From assembly GCA_015233785.1 (NCBI GenBank), contig JADFWT010000021.1:1-33367 (forward strand): 33,367 nucleotides of DNA, given 5' to 3'. Every line of letters starts with the position of its first letter. Position 1 is the stretch's first letter. Position numbers and translations under genes: made by a program. The notes below the pieces were generated by a model. The model saw only the letters and a program-made list of their open reading frames with translations, did not search any database and was not told the origin of the DNA. This DNA comes from Magnetococcales bacterium (GTDB lineage Bacteria > Pseudomonadota > Magnetococcia > Magnetococcales > JADFWT01). Shown one piece after another: positions 8,445-16,755 of the stretch.

Positions 8445-9869
8445 ATGGGCTGGATACAATCCCTCAAAGAGCGCTTTGTTGCACCCAGGGTCTATGACCA
8501 GATTGACCTGATCGGTGAGGTTCATCTCATGAAGGACGACATGCGCGTCCCGTACACCGGCGTTCCCATTCAGATTATTCTTGGCAAAAGGCGTCGGGGT
8601 AAGAAGCTCTGGATCTGTCCTGAGTTTCTGCTTGATGCGGATGAGGAGGATGCCACGCCTGATTTTATCCTCTTTGACCCAGAGCATTTTTTTCAGGAGA
8701 CCAGTGGCTTTTTGCGTCTGGAGGCGGGGGAGAGCCTGCAACTGGGGCGTGGCGATAAGGAGCAGCAGGCATTTTTCCACTTTTCGCGGGACGTGGCCCG
8801 CAGGCATGTGGCCATTACGCACGATGGTGACGGCATTATTCTCAAGGATCTGACGGCCCGTTCCGGGACGTATATCACGCCGCTGGGCGAAAACCTGGAG
8901 GAGGAGCGGCTGGTCTCTCAGCGCATGAGTCGACTGGGACGGATTCGGCGCATCTACGGAGGCCCTCTTGATCCGCTACCACCCCAGGAGGCGTGCAATA
9001 CCCTCGTCGAGGTCAACGATATTCTCACGCATGAGGGCCAACGTCCTCTGGATCATGAAAGGCGCTGCGGCGGGCTGTTGCAGCTCTCGGACCAGTTGAC
9101 GCCGTTGGTGGTGGGGGATCTTCATGGTCAGGTGGATAACCTGCTGAAAATAATCAGCGAAAATCATTTTCTCGGCGGTCTGGAGAGGGGAAAGATTGCC
9201 CTGATAATTCTTGGCGATGCGGTTCACTCTGAAATCGATGGCCAGATGGATGATATGGCTAGCTCCATGTTGATGATGGACCTTATTTTCAAGTTGAAAC
9301 GGCGCTTCCCGGAGCAGGTTCACTACATTCTCGGCAACCATGACGGCTTCTCTGAGACGGTGATGAAAGCGGGGATTCCCCAGGGATTGTTATGGAAGCG
9401 CCACCTCAAACAGAATCGGGGCCGAGCCTATATTGATCTGATGGAGCGTTTTTATCGTCGTTCGCCATACTGTGTTATTTCTAAACACCTTGTTGCCTGT
9501 CATGCGGGGCCGGCCAAGGGCAAGGTCAGCCGTGAAGATTTGATCAATATGCGGGAGAATCCGCGCCTTATCCGGGAGATAACCTGGAACCGATTGCGTC
9601 GTCCCAACTATCCTCTGGGCTATACGCGTCTAGATGTAGCACGCTTTCGCCGGGGGCTGGAGTTGGTCCCGGAGACCCCCTTTATCGTCGCCCACAACCC
9701 TCTCTCGCGGGATAAATCGGTATGGATGGATATCGACGATATTCCCCACCATCACATCATATTCAGTGGTCTTCCCGATCAGGTGAGCGTCTTTTTCCAG
9801 ATCAAAGGGCAATTGGTGCCTTTGATCTATAAGGCTGAGCCGCTTTTGGGGTTGATCAACCGGATTTGA
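8445..9869 (+). CDS. FHA-domain PPP-family metallophosphatase
   Basis: This is a two-part signalling protein. Residues about 85-150 form an FHA domain, a phosphothreonine-binding module: LQLGRG, VARRHVAI and LKDLTARSGTYI carry its conserved Gly-Arg, Ser/Arg-His and Asn-Gly-like positions. Residues about 220-450 are a PPP-type calcineurin-like phosphatase with metal-binding motifs in order: VVGDLHGQ (224-228), ILGDAVHSE (257-263), ILGNHDG (297-301), CHAGPAKG (His353) and VAHNP (His417). Together these predict a cytosolic phosphatase directed to phosphothreonine-bearing proteins; that targeting is inference. There is no signal peptide. The ATG at 8445 has GGAG six bases upstream. The next gene on the same strand is the caspase-FGE gene, 174 bases later. 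Confidence 0.85.
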   Translation: MGWIQSLKERFVAPRVYDQIDLIGEVHLMKDDMRVPYTGVPIQIILGKRRRGKKLWICPEFLLDADEEDATPDFILFDPEHFFQETSGFLRLEAGESLQLGRGDKEQQAFFHFSRDVARRHVAITHDGDGIILKDLTARSGTYITPLGENLEEERLVSQRMSRLGRIRRIYGGPLDPLPPQEACNTLVEVNDILTHEGQRPLDHERRCGGLLQLSDQLTPLVVGDLHGQVDNLLKIISENHFLGGLERGKIALIILGDAVHSEIDGQMDDMASSMLMMDLIFKLKRRFPEQVHYILGNHDGFSETVMKAGIPQGLLWKRHLKQNRGRAYIDLMERFYRRSPYCVISKHLVACHAGPAKGKVSREDLINMRENPRLIREITWNRLRRPNYPLGYTRLDVARFRRGLELVPETPFIVAHNPLSRDKSVWMDIDDIPHHHIIFSGLPDQVSVFFQIKGQLVPLIYKAEPLLGLINRI

Positions 9870-9902
9870 GGGGAGTGCTTGTAAGATTGTTCGTCCCCTT
9901 TA
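9869..9902 (+). terminator. Weak candidate terminator after the FHA-phosphatase gene
   Basis: AGGGGA at the stop codon pairs with TCCCCT (9894-9899) across a 19-base loop and is followed by three to four T residues. The stem is short, so this is only a candidate. Confidence 0.2.
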
Positions 9903-10043
9903 CCAATCCCAACCGAGCACCGTCAGTAGGCTTCACAGCCGGTGTAGGTGTCGCTTTCCTCGCCTGGGTTTGCTCTATTATGATGGAATCGGTTCAAGTA
10001 GGCAGATTTATGAGGGATCATTGTGACGGGTGAGGGGTTAAAT

Positions 10044-11828
10044 ATGAAGCGGATCGGCATCGGCATGCTCATGGTGTGGGTCGTAATAGGGTTGACGGCG
10101 GGTGATCTCTTGAGTGCCACACGGGGGGTCTCGGTGGTAATGCGCAGCAGCGAAAACCCCAACGCCTCCAAACTGCCTCCCGCCCAGCTCTACGAGGAGA
10201 GTCATGCGCTGGTGATCGGCATTGACCGCTACAGTGCCGGATGGCCGCGCCTCTCCAACGCGGTCAAGGATGCCGAACAGGTGGCCGCCGAACTGGAGCA
10301 GCGTGGCTTTCAGGTCACCTTGAAGAGAGATCTCAACGCCGCCGCCCTCAAAGAGGCCATGGAGCGCTTTTTTATTCTTAAGGGGGAGAATCCCAACGCC
10401 CGGCTACTGGTCTGGTTCGCCGGGCATGGCACCACCGAGCATGGTGAAGGGTATCTGATTCCTGCTGATGCGCCGCTGCCCCGGGCCGGAACCCGCTTTC
10501 GGCTTAAGGCGCTCTCCCTGCGGCGCATGGGGGAATATGTTCGTCAGGCGCGCTCCAAGCATCTGTTTGCCGTCTTTGATGCCTGCTTTGCCGGAACCAT
10601 CTTCGAAGGGGTGCGTTCGGCCCCGCCCCCGGCCATTACCCGGGTGACCGCCGCGCCGGTGCGGCAGTTTCTCACCTCTGGCGATGCCAATCAGGAGGTG
10701 AGTGATGATGGGCGCTTCCGGCGTTACTTTCTGGAGGCGCTGCGGGGCCAGCGGCGGGCCGATGCCAATCGTGACGGCTATCTCACTGCCAGCGAGCTGG
10801 GGATGTATCTCACCGACCGGGTGAGCAACCTCACGCGCAACCGCCAAACCCCTCGCTACGGCAAGCTGCGCGATCCCGATTACGACCGGGGGGATTTTGT
10901 CTTTTTGCTGCCCGATACTGCCGCCTCCCCGCCTAAATCCCCCATGCGGCCCGTTGCCCGACAGATTGCCGCCTCACTGCCGCGTGGTCCCGAGAGCTGC
11001 TGGAGTCGGCCCCAGGCCGGTAAAATGTGTCGGGAGCCGCTTGTCGGAATGGCGTTCGTCTGGATCCCCAAAGGGCGCTTTACCATGGGCAGTCCACCTG
11101 GCGAAAAGGGGCGCAAACGGGATGAAGGGCCACAACATTCGGTGGCTCTGGACGGCTTCTGGATGGCCCGCCATGAGGTGACCAACGGTCAGTTGCGCCA
11201 GTTCCATGCCGGGCATGACAGCGGCCACTACAAGGGCCACGCTCTCAACGGCGAGCAGCAACCCGCCGTAAGAGTCAGTTGGGAGCAGGCCAGCGCGTTT
11301 GCGGCTTGGCTAACCGAGCACTCCGCCAGCGAAACCCAGGATCCCCGCTATCGATTGCCCAGCGAGGCCCAGTGGGAGTACGCCGCTCGGGCCGGAAGCA
11401 GAACCGCCCGCTTTTGGGGGGATGATCCCGACGATGCATGCCTTTTTGCCAACGTCGGTGATCGGGCCTTTAAGAAGGGATTTCAGAACTTATACCCTAA
11501 TAAACCAATCCATAATTGTGACGACGGACATATAGTCTCCGCGCCGGTGGGTCGTTTCAAACCCAATAGGTGGGGGATATTCGATATGTTGGGAAACGTC
11601 TGGGAGTGGACGCGAGATCACTACAAACCTACCGCCTATGATCAGCATCGACGGCGCAATCCAGTGATTATCAGCGGCGATCCCAACGCCGAACGGGTGG
11701 ATCGGGGCGGAGGCTATCGCTTTTCGCCGGAGAACGTCCGTGCAGCCGATCGGGATGGTGACCAGCCCGGACTTAAAAACAACGCGCTCGGCTTTCGCCT
11801 GATGCGCGAAGCGGATAGGGGCATGTGA
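10044..11828 (+). CDS. Exported caspase-like (C14) / EF-hand / FGE-sulfatase-like protein
   Basis: The first 25 residues (MKRIGIGMLMVWVVIGLTAG) look like a signal peptide. Residues about 50-235 form a caspase-like domain with its catalytic dyad: His128 in WFAGHGTTEHG and Cys181 in FDACFAG. An EF-hand-type calcium loop, DANRDGYLTASE, follows at about 240-251. Residues about 335-594 form a formylglycine-generating-enzyme/sulfatase-modifying-like domain: MAFVWIPKGRFTMGS, HEVTNGQLRQF, RLPSEAQWEYAARAG, GNVWEW and a C-terminal GGGYRF...ALGFRLMR. In bacteria such FGE folds are often binding or effector modules rather than sulfatase activators. The track start at 10023 is GTG, but ATG 10044 is preceded by TGAGGGG and begins the signal peptide, so I chose it. 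Calcium-controlled extracytoplasmic proteolysis is a reasonable inference. No sulfatase lies nearby. Confidence 0.88.
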   Translation: MKRIGIGMLMVWVVIGLTAGDLLSATRGVSVVMRSSENPNASKLPPAQLYEESHALVIGIDRYSAGWPRLSNAVKDAEQVAAELEQRGFQVTLKRDLNAAALKEAMERFFILKGENPNARLLVWFAGHGTTEHGEGYLIPADAPLPRAGTRFRLKALSLRRMGEYVRQARSKHLFAVFDACFAGTIFEGVRSAPPPAITRVTAAPVRQFLTSGDANQEVSDDGRFRRYFLEALRGQRRADANRDGYLTASELGMYLTDRVSNLTRNRQTPRYGKLRDPDYDRGDFVFLLPDTAASPPKSPMRPVARQIAASLPRGPESCWSRPQAGKMCREPLVGMAFVWIPKGRFTMGSPPGEKGRKRDEGPQHSVALDGFWMARHEVTNGQLRQFHAGHDSGHYKGHALNGEQQPAVRVSWEQASAFAAWLTEHSASETQDPRYRLPSEAQWEYAARAGSRTARFWGDDPDDACLFANVGDRAFKKGFQNLYPNKPIHNCDDGHIVSAPVGRFKPNRWGIFDMLGNVWEWTRDHYKPTAYDQHRRRNPVIISGDPNAERVDRGGGYRFSPENVRAADRDGDQPGLKNNALGFRLMREADRGM

Positions 11829-11918
11829 TGCATTAAACCATGGATCAACAATTCCACCCGGTGGTGCGCGCTTTCCAGGTGGAAGGGATGGAGTGCCGGG
11901 ATTCTGAATCTGTTTTGG

Positions 11919-13121
11919 CTAGGCAGAGGGGGCGTGCGCGACTGGGGTGACACGCTGAAGGATGGCAAGATCATTGACTAGGCGGTGCCATTTATGGATC
12001 GGCGTAATCAAGAGCAACTCGGCATAATAAGGTAGTCCAGAGGTTTTTACAGCGCACGCCTGATCCACAAATCGGCCTACTATCGGGGCGATAATCTTTG
12101 ATCGTTCCATTGCGTCCAGTTGTTCCAGGGTCTCTGAATCAACGCCCTTTAGTTTCAGGGGGCCAGAATAGCTGGCCATCTGCTCAAAATAGTCATCTCT
12201 GTAGATCGCCGTGGATTGGAGAAGAATCTTGATCATCGACGCATCCTCGCCCTCTTTTAAGAAGGCCAGCAACTCGTTTTTTATCACCAGAAATGGATCA
12301 AGGTCGATGCTTGCGACCATCGTTAGTACCGAATACTTGGCGTGCATCAGTTCATGGATGATGGATCGTTTGATGAAACGAAACATCTCCTGATCAGTGC
12401 TCCATGCCTGTCGATCAATTAGCCCCATATTGATCAGAATGATAAAGAATGGCCCGCCATCCAATAGGTCTTCCGGCAGCGACTCATAGTGAAAAAGGGC
12501 GTTGATCTGTGCTTCTTGGGTGATCTCGCCGCCCATGGCCGCAAAGTCGTGCTCATTTTCAAAAAAAGCCGTTAATGTGCCAAGGTACATCTTAATGGAT
12601 ATGTCACCTTTAAAGGCGTACTCTTCCTTGTGGAACATGGCACGAATAAAGGCTTCCGGCCTGCTTCCATACCAGATTTCATATTGGCTGTACTTCTCTG
12701 CAATGCCTTCAAAAAAGTGCGTCAGATGGAAGACAAAGAGTTTTTGGTGCGTTGAGTATCGGCTGGGATCTTTGATGATTCTGGAAAGAATATCGGGGAA
12801 TCGCGATTCCATGAACAGGGTGGGTGCATCGCCATCTGGGAAGGCGGTATCCATGAATGCTTGAATCAGCTCCAACTGTTGCCTGTAGAACTGTTCTTTA
12901 ACGCGCTGAATAGATTGTTTTTTATCAACTATTGACGCTGATGAAAGCCGACTTAACGCTTCTATGGGGTCATCCCCTTTTGCCTGGAAGAAAGGCGCAA
13001 GGTCTTCACCCCAATAGTCGGCATAGCGAATCATCCATGATTCGGCATCATGGCTGAACGTTTTTAAAATCGAGTGTGCCTTTTGGTCTAGCCAATTCGG
13101 TTTTTTGGAAGATTCAGCCAC
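11919..13121 (-). CDS. Unrecognised protein with HExxH zinc-protease motif
   Basis: The family is not recognised. The protein is about 400 residues, mostly helical in character, soluble and without signal peptide. Near residues 256-260 (of the 13121 start) is SIIHELMHAKY, a HExxH motif in a hydrophobic helix. About 22 residues later comes KNELLAFLKEGE, whose Glu could be the third zinc ligand of a gluzincin-type metallopeptidase. This reading is inference. The track start at 13181 overlaps the SPOR gene by 31 bases. GTG 13121 has an AGAGG ribosome-binding site five bases upstream and leaves 29 bases after that gene's stop, so I prefer it. The gene follows the Sel1-SPOR gene on the same strand, and converges on the caspase-FGE gene. 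Its base composition looks less GC-rich than its neighbours. Confidence 0.6.
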   Translation of the reverse strand: MAESSKKPNWLDQKAHSILKTFSHDAESWMIRYADYWGEDLAPFFQAKGDDPIEALSRLSSASIVDKKQSIQRVKEQFYRQQLELIQAFMDTAFPDGDAPTLFMESRFPDILSRIIKDPSRYSTHQKLFVFHLTHFFEGIAEKYSQYEIWYGSRPEAFIRAMFHKEEYAFKGDISIKMYLGTLTAFFENEHDFAAMGGEITQEAQINALFHYESLPEDLLDGGPFFIILINMGLIDRQAWSTDQEMFRFIKRSIIHELMHAKYSVLTMVASIDLDPFLVIKNELLAFLKEGEDASMIKILLQSTAIYRDDYFEQMASYSGPLKLKGVDSETLEQLDAMERSKIIAPIVGRFVDQACAVKTSGLPYYAELLLITPIHKWHRLVNDLAILQRVTPVAHAPSA

Positions 13122-13150
13122 GTTTGCCTCTGTTCCCGAAGATATACCGG

Positions 13151-14698
13151 TTAGGGGGTCAAGCGTCTTTCTTGCCACCACTTTTTGGAGGCAAAACGTC
13201 GAATAGAGAAGGCCATCGCCTCCCGGTTCTCTTTACGCTGGAATGCCAGAGCGGCGGCATCGGCATCGCTGCGTTTGTCAAAGCGGCCAATCTGAACCGT
13301 ATACCAAGTTTGGTCCTGGCGCTTGTTTTTAATCTTGAGAATAAACGGGTTGTACCCTTTCTGGCGTAGATTGGCAACGCTGGCTTCGGCACTTGTGCGC
13401 TCTCGACAGGCATCTACCTGCACCGCGTACACGCCATAATCCTGGGGCGGTTTGTTGCGGAGGGAGGTCTCCCTTCGGCGTGGTGATTTGGAGGACGGTT
13501 TCGACTTGGTTATGTGGGCTGCGGGCTTGGGGGCCTGTTTTGGGGGCACAATCACCAGTTGGCCGGGGTAGAGGTCGGCCAGGGGGTCGGGTTTGGGGTG
13601 CTTGAGCGCTTTACGTTTGGCGACCATCCATTTGGGAGCAGGTGGTTTGGGAATTACAGCAACCTGAAGACGCGGCCTGACGGCCGGCTCTGTCCTGACT
13701 GGTGACGTGGAAGACGGCTTGTGGAGCATCTTCGGCACCAGGGGGGTCTTGGTCGCTGGTTTGCTGATGGTTTTCGGCATCACGGGCGTCTTGGTCGCCG
13801 GTTTGCTGGTGATCTTCGGCATCACGGGGGACATTGGCGCGGGCTCAGACTTGGCAAGCTTGACCGGCTGCGCAAGGGGCGCCGTGGTCATGGAGGGGCG
13901 TTCGCTCAGGATTGGGTCATCTTCCAGCGGCGGCGGGATCTCCAGTAGCGGTTCTTCACCCGGTAGAACGCCTTTTGAAAGCCTCGGCTCAGGGAAAATA
14001 GGCTTCGGCATGGCTTGTAACGGCTTCCGGGGTATAGCTTTGCTCTTCATCGCCATCGGCGGCTTCACCGGTTTCTTGACCACCATCGGCGGTTTAGCGG
14101 GGGGCTTCTCCAGTTTTTTGACCGTTGGCTTCCTCTTCAGAGCTGGTTTGGTGACGGTTTTGACGACTCTCTTTGGTTTGCCAAGCTGTCTGTCAGCCTG
14201 GGCTGCGGCCCCTTTTGGATTGCCCTTGTAGCGTTTTAATAGTGCCTTGCCTTGCTTTCGTTCAGTGGCGGAGAGGGTCGCCTCCAGGGCCAGGCGATCT
14301 TCAATACCCTCCGGTGCGGCCAGATGCAACCACAGATAGGCCAGAGACCTGCGACGTTTTACCCCATCTCCATCCCGATAGAGTCGTGCCAGAGCATGCA
14401 TGGCCTTTTTGTGGCCGGATGCGGCAGCGCTCTTAAACCATTTGGCGGCTTGATATCTGTTTCGGGTAGTGCCTTCACCGCGTTGCAGCATATCGCCCAG
14501 TTGAAACTGCGCCTCGGCATTGGTCCCCTTTTGCGCCAGAGGGGCGAGCATTTCGTAGGCTGCTTTAGGATAGCCGAGTTGACGTTCAAAGAGGGCATCC
14601 TCCAGCGGCCCGGCGTGGAGGGTCAGGGCTGGAACCATTAGTGCAGCAGCGGCCAGTAGCGTTAGGCCGTGGGTTCTGAGTCGGGGTCGGGTTGCCAT
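13151..14698 (-). CDS. Exported Sel1-repeat / Lys-Pro-rich / SPOR-domain protein
   Basis: From the chosen ATG (14698) the product has 515 residues. It begins with a signal peptide (LTLLAAAALMVPALTLHAGP). Two to three Sel1 repeats follow (EAQFQLGDMLQRGEGTTRNRYQAAKWF, KAMHALARLYRDGDG). Next is a long Lys/Pro-rich region of about 280 residues with a 14-residue tandem repeat. A SPOR domain sits at the C-terminus (YAVQVDACRERTSAEASVANL, TWYTVQIGRFDKRSDADAAA). SPOR domains bind septal peptidoglycan lacking stem peptides, so the protein probably sits in the periplasm and reaches the cell wall through the linker. The track ORF begins at 14980, but the first 94 residues look non-coding and overlap the divergent glucosaminidase gene. 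ATG 14728 is an alternative start. Confidence 0.82.
   Translation of the reverse strand: MATRPRLRTHGLTLLAAAALMVPALTLHAGPLEDALFERQLGYPKAAYEMLAPLAQKGTNAEAQFQLGDMLQRGEGTTRNRYQAAKWFKSAAASGHKKAMHALARLYRDGDGVKRRRSLAYLWLHLAAPEGIEDRLALEATLSATERKQGKALLKRYKGNPKGAAAQADRQLGKPKRVVKTVTKPALKRKPTVKKLEKPPAKPPMVVKKPVKPPMAMKSKAIPRKPLQAMPKPIFPEPRLSKGVLPGEEPLLEIPPPLEDDPILSERPSMTTAPLAQPVKLAKSEPAPMSPVMPKITSKPATKTPVMPKTISKPATKTPLVPKMLHKPSSTSPVRTEPAVRPRLQVAVIPKPPAPKWMVAKRKALKHPKPDPLADLYPGQLVIVPPKQAPKPAAHITKSKPSSKSPRRRETSLRNKPPQDYGVYAVQVDACRERTSAEASVANLRQKGYNPFILKIKNKRQDQTWYTVQIGRFDKRSDADAAALAFQRKENREAMAFSIRRFASKKWWQERRLTP
13697..13822 (-). repeat. Three 42-bp coding repeats in the SPOR protein linker
   Basis: The encoded 14-residue units are MPKITSKPATKTPV, MPKTISKPATKTPL and VPKMLHKPSSTSPV. 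The first two are also very similar at DNA level (TGATGGTTTTCGGCATCACG-like blocks), the third is more diverged. This is a recent tandem duplication likely to vary in number between strains. Confidence 0.8.
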
Positions 14699-14946
14699 GA
14701 GGATGCCTATCTCGTTGGGTTGTGTCATCGGGGTTCCCGGCGTGGCTGGGCTTGGCCGACAGCAACAGGTATGATGTCGGTTCTTGGGAAAGACCCCATC
14801 AAAAAGGCAGCAAGCAAAATATGGGCCGATTGTTGGGGGTCCAAGAGGGCTTATCATAACCTGTTGGCGGGTGCAGGACAGCGTCTGTTCAGAGGTTTGG
14901 GTGCGGCTCCCCGATATCAAAGTGGAAGAAGAGGTCATCAAACCAG

Positions 14947-16638
14947 GTGAACAGACAGCACGGTAAAAGAGGCTGGCCAACAGCCCTGGTGATCCTTCTG
15001 GCGATGTTGTTCTCCGGCTGCCAGCTCACCCTGAGCAGCACCTCGCCCAGCGTCACGCCTGAGAAGGTAACCTCGCCAGATCGAATTCCGGTGGAGACCA
15101 GCCAGCTTCAGGCACGCATCGAAGCGGCCCGTGAGAACGGACAGCGGGCAGCATTGGTGGCGGCGCTGACCCGATTGGCGCAGCTCTACGCTATGGGCCA
15201 GGAGGGGGATCTGTCCCTGGCACTACCCCTGGCCGAAGAGGCCTCCGAGTTGGTGAAGCAGGCTCTGGAGGAGGGGGCGGAGCGAGAGCCGGATGAGCAC
15301 TTTCCGTGGCTGGCTGATGAGGAAATTCGCACCCTTCTCAAGGAGCAGCTCCAGGGTGACGAAACGTGGCTGAAGGCCCGGAAGCGGGCGTTCTATCACA
15401 ATCGCAACCGCTGGTTGGCCATGCTGTTGGAGCAGCTGCACGCCATGCGGGAGGAGCGGCGGGTGCTCTCCGCCCGCTGGGAGACGCTGAAGACGCGGAA
15501 ATTTCGTCGTCGGTTGGCCCAAACGCCCGGGGCCGAAGAGGTGAACGAGACGCTGACGCACCCTTCTGAGGTACCCCTCCCGGTGGATCCTCTGCCTCAG
15601 GGACCAGAGCAACAGGCCGTTTCGCCGGTGGGCTATGTGGAGTCCTCATCCGCCGTACCGATGGCCGAGAGAGCCCCTGCGGCACCTCGGGTGTCGGTGC
15701 GGGCCAAGGAGCTTCCCGCCCGACATGGCGAACGGGTGGATAGCGGCGAGAGGCTGCGCAAAAAAATTATCACCATCACCGATCGGAGCCGCCATAAGCG
15801 GCCCAACGTCATCCGAAAAAAGAGCCGCAAAAAGATTATCAAACAGCCCAAGGCCAAGCCCAAGCGGTTAGCCAAGAAGGGGCCCAAGCAGACCAGAAGC
15901 TCCACCAAGGTTCCGGCCCCCAAGAGAAAATCGGCTCTGGAGGGGGTCTCCTTAGGCAAGGATGGTGTGCCGCGCTTTAAGGAGATGCGTGATTTTCGCA
16001 AGAGAAAGCGGGCTTTCTTCGAGTATCTGGCCCCCATTGTTCAGGATGAAAACCGGCGGCTGCTCAAGCAGCGCAAAAAGCTCTACACATTGCGGCGGCA
16101 GATGCGCAAAGGTGTGGAGTCCAGCCCCGAGGATCTGCGCTGGTTAGGGGCCATGGCCCAGCGCTACGGCGTCACCTCTCCCAAGAAGAGTAAGCGTGAC
16201 CGGCTGCGCTTTTTTCGGGAGATGTTCAAGCGGGTGCATCGTATTCCGGTCTCTCTTGCGCTGGCCCAGGCGGCCATGGAGAGTGGTTGGGGCACCTCGC
16301 GCTTTGCCGTTCAGGGCTATAATTACTTCGGCCATTGGTGCATGACCAAAGGGTGCGGCATGGTGCCCACCGGGCGCGACAACGGCAAAACCCACGAAGT
16401 GACCCGTTTCGCCAGCGTGCGGGATTCGGTGCGTTCGTATCTGGTTAATCTCAACAGTGGGCGGGCCTATCGCAAGTTGCGGAACATTCGAGCGCGGCTT
16501 GTGGCTCAGAAAAAACGCATCTCCGGCTATGCCCTGGCTGGTGGGCTAAGCGCCTACTCTAGTCAGGGGCGGGTCTATGTGCGGCGAATTCGGCGGGTGA
16601 TTCGGGATAATGGGCTGGCGGGGTATCGGATACCCTGA
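14947..16638 (+). CDS. Bax-like glucosaminidase lipoprotein
   Basis: The N-terminus has a lipobox after a hydrophobic stretch (ALVILLAMLFSGCQL), so the mature protein should be lipid-anchored at Cys25. A helical, charged middle region and a very basic Lys/Arg-rich linker (about residues 270-330) lead to a C-terminal glucosaminidase domain of the Bax/FlgJ type (PF01832). The catalytic Glu445 is in AQAAMESGWGTSRFA, followed by NYFGHWCMTKGCG and VTRFASVRDSVRSYLVNLN. Such enzymes cut peptidoglycan glycan strands. The start is GTG with AGAGG about 12 bases upstream. The gene is divergent from the SPOR gene across about 250 bases, and both products probably act on the cell wall. The small palindrome GGGTATCGGATACCC lies at the very end of the gene. 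Confidence 0.85.
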   Translation: MNRQHGKRGWPTALVILLAMLFSGCQLTLSSTSPSVTPEKVTSPDRIPVETSQLQARIEAARENGQRAALVAALTRLAQLYAMGQEGDLSLALPLAEEASELVKQALEEGAEREPDEHFPWLADEEIRTLLKEQLQGDETWLKARKRAFYHNRNRWLAMLLEQLHAMREERRVLSARWETLKTRKFRRRLAQTPGAEEVNETLTHPSEVPLPVDPLPQGPEQQAVSPVGYVESSSAVPMAERAPAAPRVSVRAKELPARHGERVDSGERLRKKIITITDRSRHKRPNVIRKKSRKKIIKQPKAKPKRLAKKGPKQTRSSTKVPAPKRKSALEGVSLGKDGVPRFKEMRDFRKRKRAFFEYLAPIVQDENRRLLKQRKKLYTLRRQMRKGVESSPEDLRWLGAMAQRYGVTSPKKSKRDRLRFFREMFKRVHRIPVSLALAQAAMESGWGTSRFAVQGYNYFGHWCMTKGCGMVPTGRDNGKTHEVTRFASVRDSVRSYLVNLNSGRAYRKLRNIRARLVAQKKRISGYALAGGLSAYSSQGRVYVRRIRRVIRDNGLAGYRIP

Positions 16639-16755
16639 TGCCGGCATACATTCCTATGATGGAATATGGCGTTGCCGTTATCTATAAATGCATGAAAATA
16701 TAGCGATATTGTTCTCATGTGCAGGGGGTATGTCCATCTTGAACGGCTTGGCGGA

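Noticed and set aside
8163-8822. Antisense ORF over the 5' part of the FHA-phosphatase gene
   Set aside because: It is the shadow of the strongly supported sense gene and has no domain pattern.
14699-14980. N-terminal 94 residues of the SPOR ORF
   Set aside because: They lack protein character and overlap the divergent glucosaminidase gene; a signal peptide starts at 14698.
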